From: Cecembia lonarensis LW9
GTDB lineage: Bacteria; Bacteroidota; Bacteroidia; Cytophagales; Cyclobacteriaceae
Direction: 5' to 3'
Assembly: GCF_000298295.1 (NCBI RefSeq)
Contig: NZ_AMGM01000010.1
Coordinates: forward strand, 1 to 64,000
Length of the DNA: 64,000 bases
Shown here: positions 8,988 through 17,838 of the stretch, piece by piece
Position numbering within the stretch: the first letter of the stretch is position 1
How the letters are laid out: each line of letters starts with the position of its first letter
Notes under the pieces: generated by a model
Databases searched by the model: none
Told to the model about the DNA's origin: nothing
Seen by the model: only the letters and a program-made list of their open reading frames with translations
Position numbers and translations under genes: made by a program

Positions 8988-9866
8988 ATGAAAATCAAAA
9001 GAGTATGCATTTTAGGAGCTGGCACACTGGGTACCCGTGTGGCCCTCCAAGCTGCCCTATCAGGCTATCAGGTTGCCATTTTTGACATCAGCCCAAAGGC
9101 TTTGGAAACCTCACAGAAATTAATGGAGAAAATAGTACAGCATTTGGCGAAGGGAAGCGGTATGGATGATACAGCTGGACGAAATGCCATTGCAGCCATT
9201 ACTTTTACCGATAATCCCAATGTGGCCATTTGGGATGCTGATCTGATCAACGAAAGTGTTACCGAAGATGTGGAAATCAAAAATGCGGTATGGGAGCAAT
9301 TTGGCAAAATTGCCCCGGAAAAAACCATTTTCACCACCAATACCTCTTTCCTGCTCCCTTCTATGTTTGCAGAAATTTCAGGCAGACCGGAAAAATTCTG
9401 TGCGCTTCACTTCCATGATGTTTTTTACTCCAAAGTGGTGGATATTATGCCCCATCCGGGAACCAACCCTTCACTGATTCCTGTCCTGATGGATTTTGGC
9501 AAAAGCCTGGAGCAGGTTCCGGTTTTGGTGAAAAAGGAAAATCACGGCTATCTGTTCAACAGCATGTTAATGGCCTTCATTGGGGCTGCCGGTAAGCTTT
9601 TGACTGGAGAAGTGGGCTCTGTGGAAGACATCGACAAGTCCTGGATGGTCAATTTCCATATGCATATGGGGCCATTTGGTATATTAGATTCCATTGGTTT
9701 GGATACTGCTTGGCATGTGACAAAAAATTTACCTGATAATGCATCCCAAAGATTTGCCGCCCTCCTTAAATCCTACATAGATGAAGGGAAAATGGGTGAG
9801 AAATCCGGTCAAGGTTTTTATAAATACCCTAATCCGGCATACAAGCAACCAGGTTTTTTAGATTAA
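8988..9866 (+). CDS. 3-hydroxyacyl-CoA dehydrogenase, atypical active site
   Basis: A 292-residue protein with the N-terminal Rossmann motif GAGTLGTRVA and a helical C-terminal dimer domain of the HADH/3-hydroxybutyryl-CoA dehydrogenase family. The usual catalytic motif around His (HFFNP, then a Glu) is replaced by HFHDVFYSKVVDIMP, and the normal GFIxNR segment reads GYLFNS. The His is kept but its Glu partner is at best replaced by Asp. The gene starts 4 bp after the kinase gene and closes the operon. It may oxidise an unusual hydroxyacyl-CoA. Confidence 0.85.
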   Translation: MKIKRVCILGAGTLGTRVALQAALSGYQVAIFDISPKALETSQKLMEKIVQHLAKGSGMDDTAGRNAIAAITFTDNPNVAIWDADLINESVTEDVEIKNAVWEQFGKIAPEKTIFTTNTSFLLPSMFAEISGRPEKFCALHFHDVFYSKVVDIMPHPGTNPSLIPVLMDFGKSLEQVPVLVKKENHGYLFNSMLMAFIGAAGKLLTGEVGSVEDIDKSWMVNFHMHMGPFGILDSIGLDTAWHVTKNLPDNASQRFAALLKSYIDEGKMGEKSGQGFYKYPNPAYKQPGFLD

Positions 9867-9938
9867 ACCCTAAACCAAAAGCAATTTGTATATGCAGAGA
9901 AATATGGATTACCCGATGGTTCCGGATATGGGTTTATC

Positions 9939-10166
9939 ATGTTGAACAAAAACTTAATCAGGTTGGAAGTGCTTAACTATGAAAATGATCCGGAAGGTAA
10001 GTTTCGAAAAGTGAGACTTGGCGATGAAACGATTGAAGTTTGGCTAAATCTTGATATTATCAAATATCCGGATCCTGAGGTACTGTCAGTAACAGGAAAC
10101 ATACAAATACATAAAGAGGGTCAACCTGTTTTAACCGAAAAGATTATCGGGACCTGTGGATGTTGA
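9939..10166 (+). CDS. small conserved-looking hypothetical protein
   Basis: A 75-residue protein I do not recognise. It is acidic, without signal peptide or membrane segment, and ends in GTCGC. It starts 72 bp after the dehydrogenase operon on the same strand. The same reading frame is open back to the dehydrogenase stop codon with protein-like content but no ATG, and an overlapping 17-codon ORF (9892-9945) ends across its ATG. The start is therefore less certain than the gene. It could be a small partner of the operon, as LvaB is for LvaA, but no similarity to LvaB is visible. Confidence 0.6.
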   Translation: MLNKNLIRLEVLNYENDPEGKFRKVRLGDETIEVWLNLDIIKYPDPEVLSVTGNIQIHKEGQPVLTEKIIGTCGC

Positions 10167-10283
10167 TTCCAAAAACTGGAATCAAATGATATCCTGTTCA
10201 TTGATTCATCACATATCATACATTAAAATTTAAAGAATGTATTCGCCAGTTGGCGTTTTTCAGCACGCCCTAAATACAACAAT

Positions 10284-10332
10284 AAAAGACCAGAGCAGTA
10301 ATACCTTAAAATAATACCGCTCTGGTCTTTTT
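10284..10332. terminator. bidirectional terminator
   Basis: Perfect 13-bp arms AAAAGACCAGAGC (10284-10296) and GCTCTGGTCTTTT (10319-10331) with A- and T-rich flanks. It lies between the + strand acyl-CoA operon and the convergent CDGSH gene and can serve both. Confidence 0.85.
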
Positions 10333-10337
10333 CACTT

Positions 10338-10562
10338 TTAAACTTTTCTGGGAGGCAGATCGAATGCTACTGCCTCATGCTCAAATTTACCTCTATGTGA
10401 ACCATCACAAAAAGGCTTATTATTGGAATGTCCACAGCGGCAAAGGCCCAGGGTAGTTCTTCCCTGAAGTCCATAAGCATTGCCTTGATTGTCAACAATT
10501 TCAAAATCCCCTTCAATTTTCAATGATCCATTGGGGTTAACAGTGATTTTTGTATTGGCCAT
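10338..10562 (-). CDS. CDGSH iron-sulfur domain protein
   Basis: A 74-residue soluble protein holding one CDGSH motif. Cys41, Cys43, Cys52 and His56 give the 3Cys-1His ligand set for a redox-active, pH-labile [2Fe-2S] cluster (CRC, then PFCDGSH). Bacterial proteins of this short type lack the membrane anchor of mitoNEET. It is monocistronic, with the start at an ATG at 10562. Function beyond electron or cluster transfer is not known. Confidence 0.92.
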   Translation of the reverse strand: MANTKITVNPNGSLKIEGDFEIVDNQGNAYGLQGRTTLGLCRCGHSNNKPFCDGSHRGKFEHEAVAFDLPPRKV

Positions 10563-10644
10563 ATTTAATAATTAGGTTTGGTTAACAATTAAAAATTAAC
10601 ATACACAAAAATCAAAAAATTCAAAAATATCCTTACCTGAAAAT

Positions 10645-10690
10645 AAAACCCTTTATCCTTTTTCCTTTTGCCTTGGCTCTTATTATTCCT
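10645..10690. repeat. degenerate 7-bp tandem array
   Basis: Reading from about 10649 the sequence steps in sevens: TATCCTT, TTTCCTT, TTGCCTT, GGCTCTT, ATTATTC. A 17-bp segment (CTTTTGCCTTGGCTCTT, 10665-10681) is identical to 36661-36677, in another array of the same kind. Confidence 0.55.
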
Positions 10691-10692
10691 CA

Positions 10693-10763
10693 CCTGCATC
10701 CTGGCCCCTCACTACCCCAAAGCTTTCGGGGGTCCCCTGGATATTTTCTTAACGTCCGGTCCT
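10693..10763. repeat. dispersed repeat copy 1, variable hairpin between conserved ends
   Basis: The ends CCTGCATCCTGGCCCCTC followed by ACTA (10693-10714) and TTCTTAACGTCCGGTCCT (10746-10763) match a second copy at 36595-36653 with only single-base differences. The middle is a different inverted repeat in each copy. Here it is built on ACCCC-AAAGCTTT-CGGGGGT. Confidence 0.7.
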
Positions 10764-10785
10764 GAAATCCACTTTAATTGCACCC

Positions 10786-11622
10786 TTATCTCAACCTACC
10801 CACCATAATTCCGGATTGGGATTTAAAAGAAGCCAAATAATCACTCAATGGCTTTTCCGAAACCTCAACCTGCATGGTTCCAGAACTTGCATGCATTAAA
10901 TGAATCCTGCCGTTTATTTCCATGGCAAAGCCTACATGCACCATGTCAAGGTTACTCATTGTTGCCGTGATAGCGATCAAATCTCCAGCCTGAATCAAAT
11001 GCTCCCGCTGCCTTATTTCTTCTTTCGGGATGTAGGAATAAGTTCTACTAGCAATGGTCTTTTCCGATGCTTTAATCTGAGTTACATAACCTGGATTGCT
11101 CAAGGGTGGATAAAATTGTGGATTGGAGGACATAAAAGTTGGATGATTGGGATAAGGCTTTCCTCCAATGTTGGCGGTAACATCTTTAATGATACCTTTT
11201 TTCTCATTTTCAAACATCCAATCTGAAAAGTAGTGTAAACGGGAAGGGTAACCTGTATTGACCGAATTCCGGTACCTTATCTTTTCCAGTTCAGCCTCAT
11301 AAGCTTCAAAGGTTAATTTAGATTTTGAAACCAACCTGCTTAGGGTGACCACCGTTTCCAGAAAGGTGGTACAATCTAAGCCCTGAAGATTGATCACCAG
11401 TTTTTCTTCACCAGGAATTTCCAGGGTTTTTTCTACATAAGGCGTTCCTAAAAACCATTCTCCAATTTCTACATTAAGGGTATTCAAAGACTTTCCTGAG
11501 TGATCTTTTTGAGACAATTCAAATAAGAGTCGCTCAAGTCTTTCTCTACTCTCGGGTGAACAGACCGTTTGTGCATTGGAAGTAAATGGAAAAAAGAGTA
11601 GCAGGAATAAAATAGCACGCAT
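10786..11622 (-). CDS. DUF1460 family secreted protein (NlpC/P60-like amidase fold)
   Basis: About 278 residues from the ATG at 11622, which begins an ideal signal peptide (MRAILFLLLFFPFTSNAQ). A longer GTG start at 11664, directly after the upstream stop, is possible. The mature part has the DUF1460 signature QGLDCTTFLETVVTLSRL with the presumed catalytic Cys and a later MVHVGFAMEINGRIHLMH with the His, an NlpC/P60-like papain fold. Such proteins are thought to act on peptidoglycan or related amide bonds in the periplasm. It is last in an operon with a small secreted protein and two haem-binding proteins. Confidence 0.85.
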   Translation of the reverse strand: MRAILFLLLFFPFTSNAQTVCSPESRERLERLLFELSQKDHSGKSLNTLNVEIGEWFLGTPYVEKTLEIPGEEKLVINLQGLDCTTFLETVVTLSRLVSKSKLTFEAYEAELEKIRYRNSVNTGYPSRLHYFSDWMFENEKKGIIKDVTANIGGKPYPNHPTFMSSNPQFYPPLSNPGYVTQIKASEKTIASRTYSYIPKEEIRQREHLIQAGDLIAITATMSNLDMVHVGFAMEINGRIHLMHASSGTMQVEVSEKPLSDYLASFKSQSGIMVGRLR

Positions 11623-11664
11623 AAGGGTAGCAATGATTACTTTTGAAATTTGAGTCAATTTCAC

Positions 11665-12060
11665 TTATCTTCTGTTCCCATCAAAACCTATTCCCAATTC
11701 TTTTATCTGCAGCGTGTAATGATCGGTACTGTCTGGAATATAAATTTGCATGGTGTGGTTGCCATTTAGTTCCTTGATGGGCATATTGTATTGAATGGCT
11801 TCACCAATGTAAAAATCTTTACCCTTTAGTGCAGGGTCAATGATGATCTCCTTTGGTAAAATGGATTTCAATTTTATTGAATCGTTTTGGTTGTCAGATT
11901 CAATGGGAGCAATAAGTATGGAATTGAAATCTGATTGATTAGAATCTGATATTACCAATTTCTTCTTGGAATCAATTGTAATATTTTGAAATTGTCCATA
12001 GCTTTCTCTTATGGTCATTACCATAACCATTATAAAAAATACGATTTGCATTTTTTTCAT
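11665..12060 (-). CDS. small secreted protein, unknown function
   Basis: A 131-residue protein not recognised. The ATG at 12060 gives a hydrophobic leader (KKMQIVFFIMVMVMTI) and clears the upstream haem-binding gene by 16 bp; longer starts would overlap it. The mature region is polar, with a beta-type pattern and a closing QIKELGIGFDGNRR. Its stop touches the GTG candidate start of the DUF1460 gene, so the two are probably co-translated. The product is likely periplasmic. Confidence 0.7.
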   Translation of the reverse strand: MKKMQIVFFIMVMVMTIRESYGQFQNITIDSKKKLVISDSNQSDFNSILIAPIESDNQNDSIKLKSILPKEIIIDPALKGKDFYIGEAIQYNMPIKELNGNHTMQIYIPDSTDHYTLQIKELGIGFDGNRR

Positions 12061-12076
12061 AACGATAAATTTTTGA

Positions 12077-12568
12077 TTAATATTCTTCTTCATCTTCATA
12101 AGCTTCAGACGCCTCCACCAATCGGTCCATGGTATCCTCCGCCCAAGCCACAATCAATCGACGCTGCGCATCAGTTAACTTTGCCTCCCGATGCATCTTC
12201 ACATAAATATCCATGGGCATTCGACCTTCATCTACCTCTATAGCTATATCATCTAATTTTCCCAATTGCTGCATCAGATTTAAATCTTCCCAGTGGGAAA
12301 AATTCAAAGATTCCCTTCCTTCCTTGACATCCTTGGCAACCAACCAGGAACTTGGAGCCACTTTAGCATACCAAGGAAAGTGAGTTTCATTGCTATGGCA
12401 ATCATAACAGGCAGTCTTCAACAAGGCAGCAACATCTTCACTTACCAGTCCCGATTGGATCAAATCCCCGGAATTATAAATATGTACCTCGGGCAACTCA
12501 TTGGGCACAAGTTGGATTCCTAATAAAAGCAGGGCCAAGAGGCCCAGCAGATAAGTCCCCCACTTCAT
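12077..12568 (-). CDS. haem-binding domain protein (CxxCH)
   Basis: A 163-residue protein with one N-terminal membrane helix (residues 5-22) as anchor and a periplasmic domain carrying CYDCHSNE, a c-type haem site, near residues 54-61. The following segment HFPWYAKVAPSSWLVAKDV is typical of the Haem_bd family (PF14376). A conserved RMPMD may supply the distal Met. The C-terminus is very acidic. It overlaps the upstream cytochrome gene by 4 bp, so the two are co-translated and may be redox partners. Confidence 0.88.
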   Translation of the reverse strand: MKWGTYLLGLLALLLLGIQLVPNELPEVHIYNSGDLIQSGLVSEDVAALLKTACYDCHSNETHFPWYAKVAPSSWLVAKDVKEGRESLNFSHWEDLNLMQQLGKLDDIAIEVDEGRMPMDIYVKMHREAKLTDAQRRLIVAWAEDTMDRLVEASEAYEDEEEY

Positions 12569-12963
12569 TGTTTGGGGGCCCTCTTTTTACCCGAACTCCA
12601 ATCCAATAAGGTCTGTAATTCTTCAGGACTCAATTTTCCTTCCGGTTTGCTTTCCAAAAATTTCGCAGGAGGCATTTCTCCCTCTACCAAGGTCTCATTG
12701 ATTTTTGCCATGGTCGCCAACTGCTTGGCCTTTCTGGAAGATTCAAAATCATCCCAATCCAACTTCTTTTTTCCTTTTTCATTTTTTGACTCTGCATTAT
12801 GGCAACCATAACATTTTTGGTCTATGACAGCTTTTACATGAGCCGGTATTTCATTGTCAAATTCCACGGATACAATTGTGGTTTCATTGGCCTCCTTGGA
12901 TGTGGCCTGTAAAAAGAGAAAGACAGTCAAAGCCAATGCAGGAATAAGAAGTAATTTTTTCAT
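12565..12963 (-). CDS. small haem-binding protein (CxxCH)
   Basis: 132 residues from the ATG at 12963. Earlier codons lack a signal sequence, while this start gives MKKLLLIPALALTVFLFLQA as leader. One c-type haem motif CYGCHNAE lies near residues 50-57, and EGEMPPAKF may hold the axial Met. It resembles its neighbour in layout (CxxCH, then EGxMP, then a final helix), so the pair probably arose by duplication. It heads the four-gene minus-strand operon down to 10786. Confidence 0.85.
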   Translation of the reverse strand: MKKLLLIPALALTVFLFLQATSKEANETTIVSVEFDNEIPAHVKAVIDQKCYGCHNAESKNEKGKKKLDWDDFESSRKAKQLATMAKINETLVEGEMPPAKFLESKPEGKLSPEELQTLLDWSSGKKRAPKQ

Positions 12964-13045
12964 AGTGTGAGAGGTTAAGGTTGAATGGGAAATTTGCACA
13001 TTTTGCCATGAAAATGCAACGAAAATGTGATGATTTAAATCCTGA

Positions 13046-14872
13046 TCAGTATAAAGTCTGATGCAATCTGCGCATGGCTTCTACAGGGAATTTGATCACC
13101 TTCCTATCGTAAGTCATTAAGCCATTGACCTCAACTTCCACATCAGTGGTTTGGGTATAAACGGCAGCCGCCAAACCCTTTGGCATCAGGTATTTTAGAT
13201 CAGCAATAAGCTTTTGATACCGGGTCCATAGTTCCTCTTCATTTTTAAAACTCTGATAACCCCAATTGTCTTTTTCCTGCCAGGTGTGGCCTTCTACAGG
13301 TAATCCCAATCCTCCATATTCTCCAAGTACAAGAATATTTACCTTTCCAAACAAATCAGGGGATGGCATCACCGGATCGGGGTAATTGTGCACATCAAAT
13401 ATATCGCCGACCAATTTGTTACCTTCCAGCTCAAAGTTTCCTCCAGATGCGGAATTGACCAATCGACTGGGATCATAAGCCTGAGTCCATTCAGTGATTT
13501 CCTTGGTTTTGAACTGCCCCCAAGCCTCGTTAAAAGGAACCCAAACCACAATGGAAGGAAAATGGTGGAAAGCATCCATGATGGCCTTCCATTCTCTTGT
13601 GAATATGGCTTCTGATTCAGGTGTCCTTTCCCTATCCAAACCCTTTCTGTAAATTCCCGGTTTTGGTTCCCATACATTGCCCATATCTCCACTGGGCATG
13701 TCCTGCCATACCAACATGCCCAAGCGGTCACAATGGTAATACCAACGGGCCGGTTCTACTTTCACATGTTTTCGGATCATATTAAAACCCAATTCCTTGG
13801 TTTTCTCAATATCAAATAACAATGCCTCGTCCGTTGGCGCAGTGTAGAGGCCATCAGGCCACCAACCCTGATCCAAGGGGCCATATTGAAACAAGGCTTT
13901 CCCGTTTAGAGCCATCCATTGCATGCCGTTTTCATCATAAGTGACCTCAATTTGCCTTAAAGCCCCATAGGATTTCACCTCGTCCACTACCCTATTTCCT
14001 CTCATCAACTTGACCTGAAAATCATACAGGTGGGGATCATCAGGAGACCAGGATTTGGGGTCATTGATTTTTAATGTAATGGCTTGATCTGATCCAGCCT
14101 CTCCCTGTCCTACCAATTTTTCCCCATCAAAGGCCTGAACCAGCCACTTCAGGTTCTCTTGAACTGTATTCAAATCCGCTTGGATAACAAATGCTCCATT
14201 GTCCCAATCAGGGCTTACCTTTAAAGCCGAAATATGGGTTTCCGGTACAAACTCCAGCCAAACGGTTTGCCAAATTCCTGTAACCGGTGTATACCAAATC
14301 CCCCGGGGCCTATTGACCTGCTTGCCCCTGGGTTGAGGTCCTTCATCTGTCGGATCCCAAACCCTGACCACAATCTCTTGTTGTTGACTTCTATTCAAAT
14401 AGTCGGTAATATCAAAGGTGAAAGGGTCGTAGCCTCCTTGATGCTTACCGGCAGATTTTCCATTGACAAATACTTCCGCCTCCCAATCTACGGCGCCAAA
14501 GTGCAACAGTACCTTTCCTCTCCTTTGGCTATTGCTGACTTGAACTGACTTTCGATACCACAACTCCTTGCTGGCCCCTACGGGTTTCATCACACCAGAA
14601 AGGTAGGATTCCACAGGATAGGGAACAGTAATTTTCCCCTGAAATTCAGAGGGTAAGGCAGTGCCTTTCTCCAAAATGGCATAATCCCAAGATCCATTCA
14701 AATTACTCCAATTATCCCTGACCATTTGAGGTCTTGGGTATTCGGGAAGTGGATTGTTAGTATCCACTTTTTCTGCCCATGGACTGAGAATGGGATTGGT
14801 ATTTAATTCTTGGGCATTTGTCAAGAAGTTGAAGCAACATGCCAGCAATAGGCCAATAGCTAAGTTTTTCAT
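13046..14872 (-). CDS. glycoside hydrolase family 2 protein
   Basis: A 608-residue secreted GH2 enzyme with a 20-residue signal peptide. Order: sugar-binding jelly roll (about 40-210), immunoglobulin-like domain (210-310), TIM barrel (310-608). The catalytic acid/base is seen as FNEAW (Asn448-Glu449) and the nucleophile as LGEYGG (Glu518). GH2 includes beta-galactosidase, beta-glucuronidase and beta-mannosidase; this short form without the C-terminal beta-galactosidase domain does not settle which. It lies 29 bp after the larger GH2 gene, in one operon. The nearby glucuronate pathway makes a beta-glucuronidase-type role attractive but unproven. Confidence 0.92.
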   Translation of the reverse strand: MKNLAIGLLLACCFNFLTNAQELNTNPILSPWAEKVDTNNPLPEYPRPQMVRDNWSNLNGSWDYAILEKGTALPSEFQGKITVPYPVESYLSGVMKPVGASKELWYRKSVQVSNSQRRGKVLLHFGAVDWEAEVFVNGKSAGKHQGGYDPFTFDITDYLNRSQQQEIVVRVWDPTDEGPQPRGKQVNRPRGIWYTPVTGIWQTVWLEFVPETHISALKVSPDWDNGAFVIQADLNTVQENLKWLVQAFDGEKLVGQGEAGSDQAITLKINDPKSWSPDDPHLYDFQVKLMRGNRVVDEVKSYGALRQIEVTYDENGMQWMALNGKALFQYGPLDQGWWPDGLYTAPTDEALLFDIEKTKELGFNMIRKHVKVEPARWYYHCDRLGMLVWQDMPSGDMGNVWEPKPGIYRKGLDRERTPESEAIFTREWKAIMDAFHHFPSIVVWVPFNEAWGQFKTKEITEWTQAYDPSRLVNSASGGNFELEGNKLVGDIFDVHNYPDPVMPSPDLFGKVNILVLGEYGGLGLPVEGHTWQEKDNWGYQSFKNEEELWTRYQKLIADLKYLMPKGLAAAVYTQTTDVEVEVNGLMTYDRKVIKFPVEAMRRLHQTLY

Positions 14873-14901
14873 AGTAATCTGTTTATGCTAGGTTATTTAG
14901 G

Positions 14902-17745
14902 TTATAGATCTTCGAAAGTAATCCTCAGTTTGATGCCAAAAGCCTGATCTCCTCCATGACTCACGGCCCTGATTTTATTCCCACTTGGCCCCATGGTTTC
15001 AGGACCGGCAAACTTATTTCCTATGGGACTGATCTGATGAAGAAAATTGAGATCACCTTCAGGCATTTCAGGGGTAACACCTGGTGTAGCATGCGGTGAA
15101 TTTTCAGGGTTATATAACTTGAAATACATGCCCGGACTTTTAGATACAATTTGGATGATCCCTTCTTCGGTCAGCAACTGAAGGGCGTATAAATTGGCAT
15201 GATAACCCTTAAATTCAGGATAAACCAAATTGTCATAGCTGTATCCGGTGATGGTATTGTTATAAGCCTTCTCCCAAAGTCCAAACTCGACACCTTTTTC
15301 ACGGTTTTTCCATACCCTGTATGGTCCATTTCCAATCCATTTAACTCCTTTTACTTTGTTTTCAGGATAGGTAAATGACAAACCTAAATAGCTTACCATC
15401 TGACCGTTCAATAATGGCCCATCCGCTTCTAATTCTAAGGTACCATCCGGTAATACCCTCCAGGTACTTCTTTTAGGATAGGAAGTATAGCTGCTTTGGA
15501 TATTGATACTGCCATCAGGGTCTGTCTCCCAATTTACCCCTTCCACCTCAGAATTGACCCCAACTGCGATTGGACCATCCTTGAAGGCAATATCCTTATC
15601 ATTTTTCTGCACAAGCTTCAATTGACCGTCATTCAAGGAAAACTCAAAATACATCTCCCCTGCCTTAACCTTCAAAAGCCCATCTTCCTCATCCACTTCT
15701 GTTAAACCGTACATATCAAATGAGGAGGCAGACAAACGGTCAGCAAACTCACTGATACCGGAGATAGCCCAAGACCAGGTATAAAGCTCCATTCCGTTCC
15801 AATCATATGCAGCCACTCTCAAAAAATCAGCTTCCTCAAATTCCGCCGAAAGGGGAATTTTAACCCTTTTCCTTTCTCCCAATCCAATATCCGGTAAATA
15901 CAATTTTCCTTCGTCCAGATTTATTTCCTTGTCAAAACCTTCCAGCTTATGCAAGCTCCATTCTAATCTGCAGCCTGTCAAAGAGGAATAGAGGTAATGA
16001 TTTTCTATCCATAAATTCCCATCAAAATGCCTATTCATCACAAAAGGAGCAATCTGAATGGGAGACCAAATATTTTTAATGGTATAAAAACTTCCCTCTT
16101 TTTCTTTGTATGGGCCTAAAATTCCATCCGGAGCATGGTTCCCATCGGCATCCAATGCTCCATCCCTATCGGTTCTGACCACAGCTTCATCAGCAAATAC
16201 CCAAAGAAAGCCACCTGCAGCCACAGGATTACGCATAAAATCCCGCCAATAATCCTCCAGTCCTGCACCGTGCCCACCATCATATAGCCCATGCATAAAT
16301 TCAGTGGGGAAAAAAGGAGTTATACCATGGGTCAACCTTTGTACACCTGCATTGTATTGAAAGTAATGATGGGTATCCACCCCATTTCGAATAAGCCAAG
16401 GATAAATTACCGGACGCTTTTGAATGTCATATTGGTGAAACCACTTTTCATTCTCAAAATCCCAACCTCCTTCATTGCCATGGTCCCATATAATCACAGA
16501 AGGATGGTTGGCATCTTTCCATACAGTCGCCTTAATCACCTTTGGACCTATCTCAGTATCATAGCCCTGTTGCCAACCGGCCACCTCATTCAATACAAAA
16601 AGCCCCAAGGAGTCACATAAATCCAAAAATCTTTCATCTGGAGGATAATGGGACATGCGGACAGCATTCATATTCATCTCCTTCATCAATTGAATATCCT
16701 CTAAATGATTGGCATCTGATAGGGCTCTTCCCGAACTGGGATAAAAAGAATGCCTATTTACTCCTTTAAAAATTACCCGCTTACCATTCACATATATGCC
16801 ATCCTGTTCCCGAAGTTCTACTGTCCGGAAACCAATCTTTTCAGATTTCTCAAAAACAGTTTTTCCCTTTTCTTTTAAACTTAATACTGCTTTATACATT
16901 TTCGGTGATTCAGGATTCCAGGATTGAATCCCTTCAAATACCCCGTCAATTTGGATTTCCTCTCCTGTAATTGGTGTATTGATTTTGCCCAGTGATTTTT
17001 CATCTCCTAATTCAAATAGTTCTACCTCCAATAGCCCATCTTCTACACTTTTATTCAATACCACCAAAGCCTCAAATTCCCCATTGGCTTGCGGGTTTAC
17101 CGCCACCCGCTGAAAATGCAATTCGGGCAATATCTCCAAATACACCGGGCGGTAAATTCCTCCAAAAATCCAATAATCTGCTTCCCTTTCTGCCCGATTG
17201 ACCGAGGCATTTGCAGAATGCTTGGCCACTTCCACTTCCAAGAAGTTTTCTTGACCAAAATTCAAGAGCGGTGTAATGTCATGACTGAACCTGTAAAAAC
17301 CTCCTTGGAAAACATCTCCGGCAACTTTCCCATTTACCTTCACTTCAGTATCAGTCATGGCCCCTTCAAAGACCAATTGGACAACCTGTCCTTTCCAAGC
17401 ATCCGGTGCATCGAATTCCAGTTTATAAAACCCCTTTTCCTTTCCCAAAACCCTATCAGAATTTCTATGGTCATGTCCATAATTATAGGTTCCAAAACCA
17501 TGCAGCTCCCAATTGGAGGGCACGGGAATCTTCGCCCACTCTCCTGCCCTGCGGCCACCATCTACCATAAAATCCCAGGCTACAGCTGTGGCCGCATCTT
17601 TTCCAGATAAATAATGTCTTTCATAGACTTGGGAGTAAGCATTTGTTTCAAAAAGAAAAAAAGCAATGGAAGACATCAAAATGGGTAGCCAAACCGTGTA
17701 ATGGAAGGACTCATTGGTCTGTTTTAAACATTTTTTATAGGTCAT
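14902..17745 (-). CDS. glycoside hydrolase family 2, beta-galactosidase-like large form
   Basis: 947 residues from the ATG at 17745. The frame is open to 17907, but that would read through a perfect LacI-type operator and lose the leader, so the shorter start is preferred. Sugar-binding, Ig-like and TIM-barrel domains are followed by a beta-galactosidase small-chain domain (about 650-945). Catalytic candidates in this numbering are Glu425 in DHGNEGG and Glu482 in FPTEFMHG. The latter differs from the classic LCEYAH of LacZ, so substrate may differ. A long N-terminal stretch precedes the hydrophobic export segment. It is first of the GH2-GH2 operon and diverges from the DUF1080 gene across the operator. 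Confidence 0.9.
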   Translation of the reverse strand: MTYKKCLKQTNESFHYTVWLPILMSSIAFFLFETNAYSQVYERHYLSGKDAATAVAWDFMVDGGRRAGEWAKIPVPSNWELHGFGTYNYGHDHRNSDRVLGKEKGFYKLEFDAPDAWKGQVVQLVFEGAMTDTEVKVNGKVAGDVFQGGFYRFSHDITPLLNFGQENFLEVEVAKHSANASVNRAEREADYWIFGGIYRPVYLEILPELHFQRVAVNPQANGEFEALVVLNKSVEDGLLEVELFELGDEKSLGKINTPITGEEIQIDGVFEGIQSWNPESPKMYKAVLSLKEKGKTVFEKSEKIGFRTVELREQDGIYVNGKRVIFKGVNRHSFYPSSGRALSDANHLEDIQLMKEMNMNAVRMSHYPPDERFLDLCDSLGLFVLNEVAGWQQGYDTEIGPKVIKATVWKDANHPSVIIWDHGNEGGWDFENEKWFHQYDIQKRPVIYPWLIRNGVDTHHYFQYNAGVQRLTHGITPFFPTEFMHGLYDGGHGAGLEDYWRDFMRNPVAAGGFLWVFADEAVVRTDRDGALDADGNHAPDGILGPYKEKEGSFYTIKNIWSPIQIAPFVMNRHFDGNLWIENHYLYSSLTGCRLEWSLHKLEGFDKEINLDEGKLYLPDIGLGERKRVKIPLSAEFEEADFLRVAAYDWNGMELYTWSWAISGISEFADRLSASSFDMYGLTEVDEEDGLLKVKAGEMYFEFSLNDGQLKLVQKNDKDIAFKDGPIAVGVNSEVEGVNWETDPDGSINIQSSYTSYPKRSTWRVLPDGTLELEADGPLLNGQMVSYLGLSFTYPENKVKGVKWIGNGPYRVWKNREKGVEFGLWEKAYNNTITGYSYDNLVYPEFKGYHANLYALQLLTEEGIIQIVSKSPGMYFKLYNPENSPHATPGVTPEMPEGDLNFLHQISPIGNKFAGPETMGPSGNKIRAVSHGGDQAFGIKLRITFEDL

Positions 17746-17838
17746 TTTATTGGCAAACTGGCTTCTGATCAATGGATTATTTGTCTTTATCAAGATAATT
17801 CCTAATTTAAAAAATTTAAATTTGAAAATACCCAAAAC

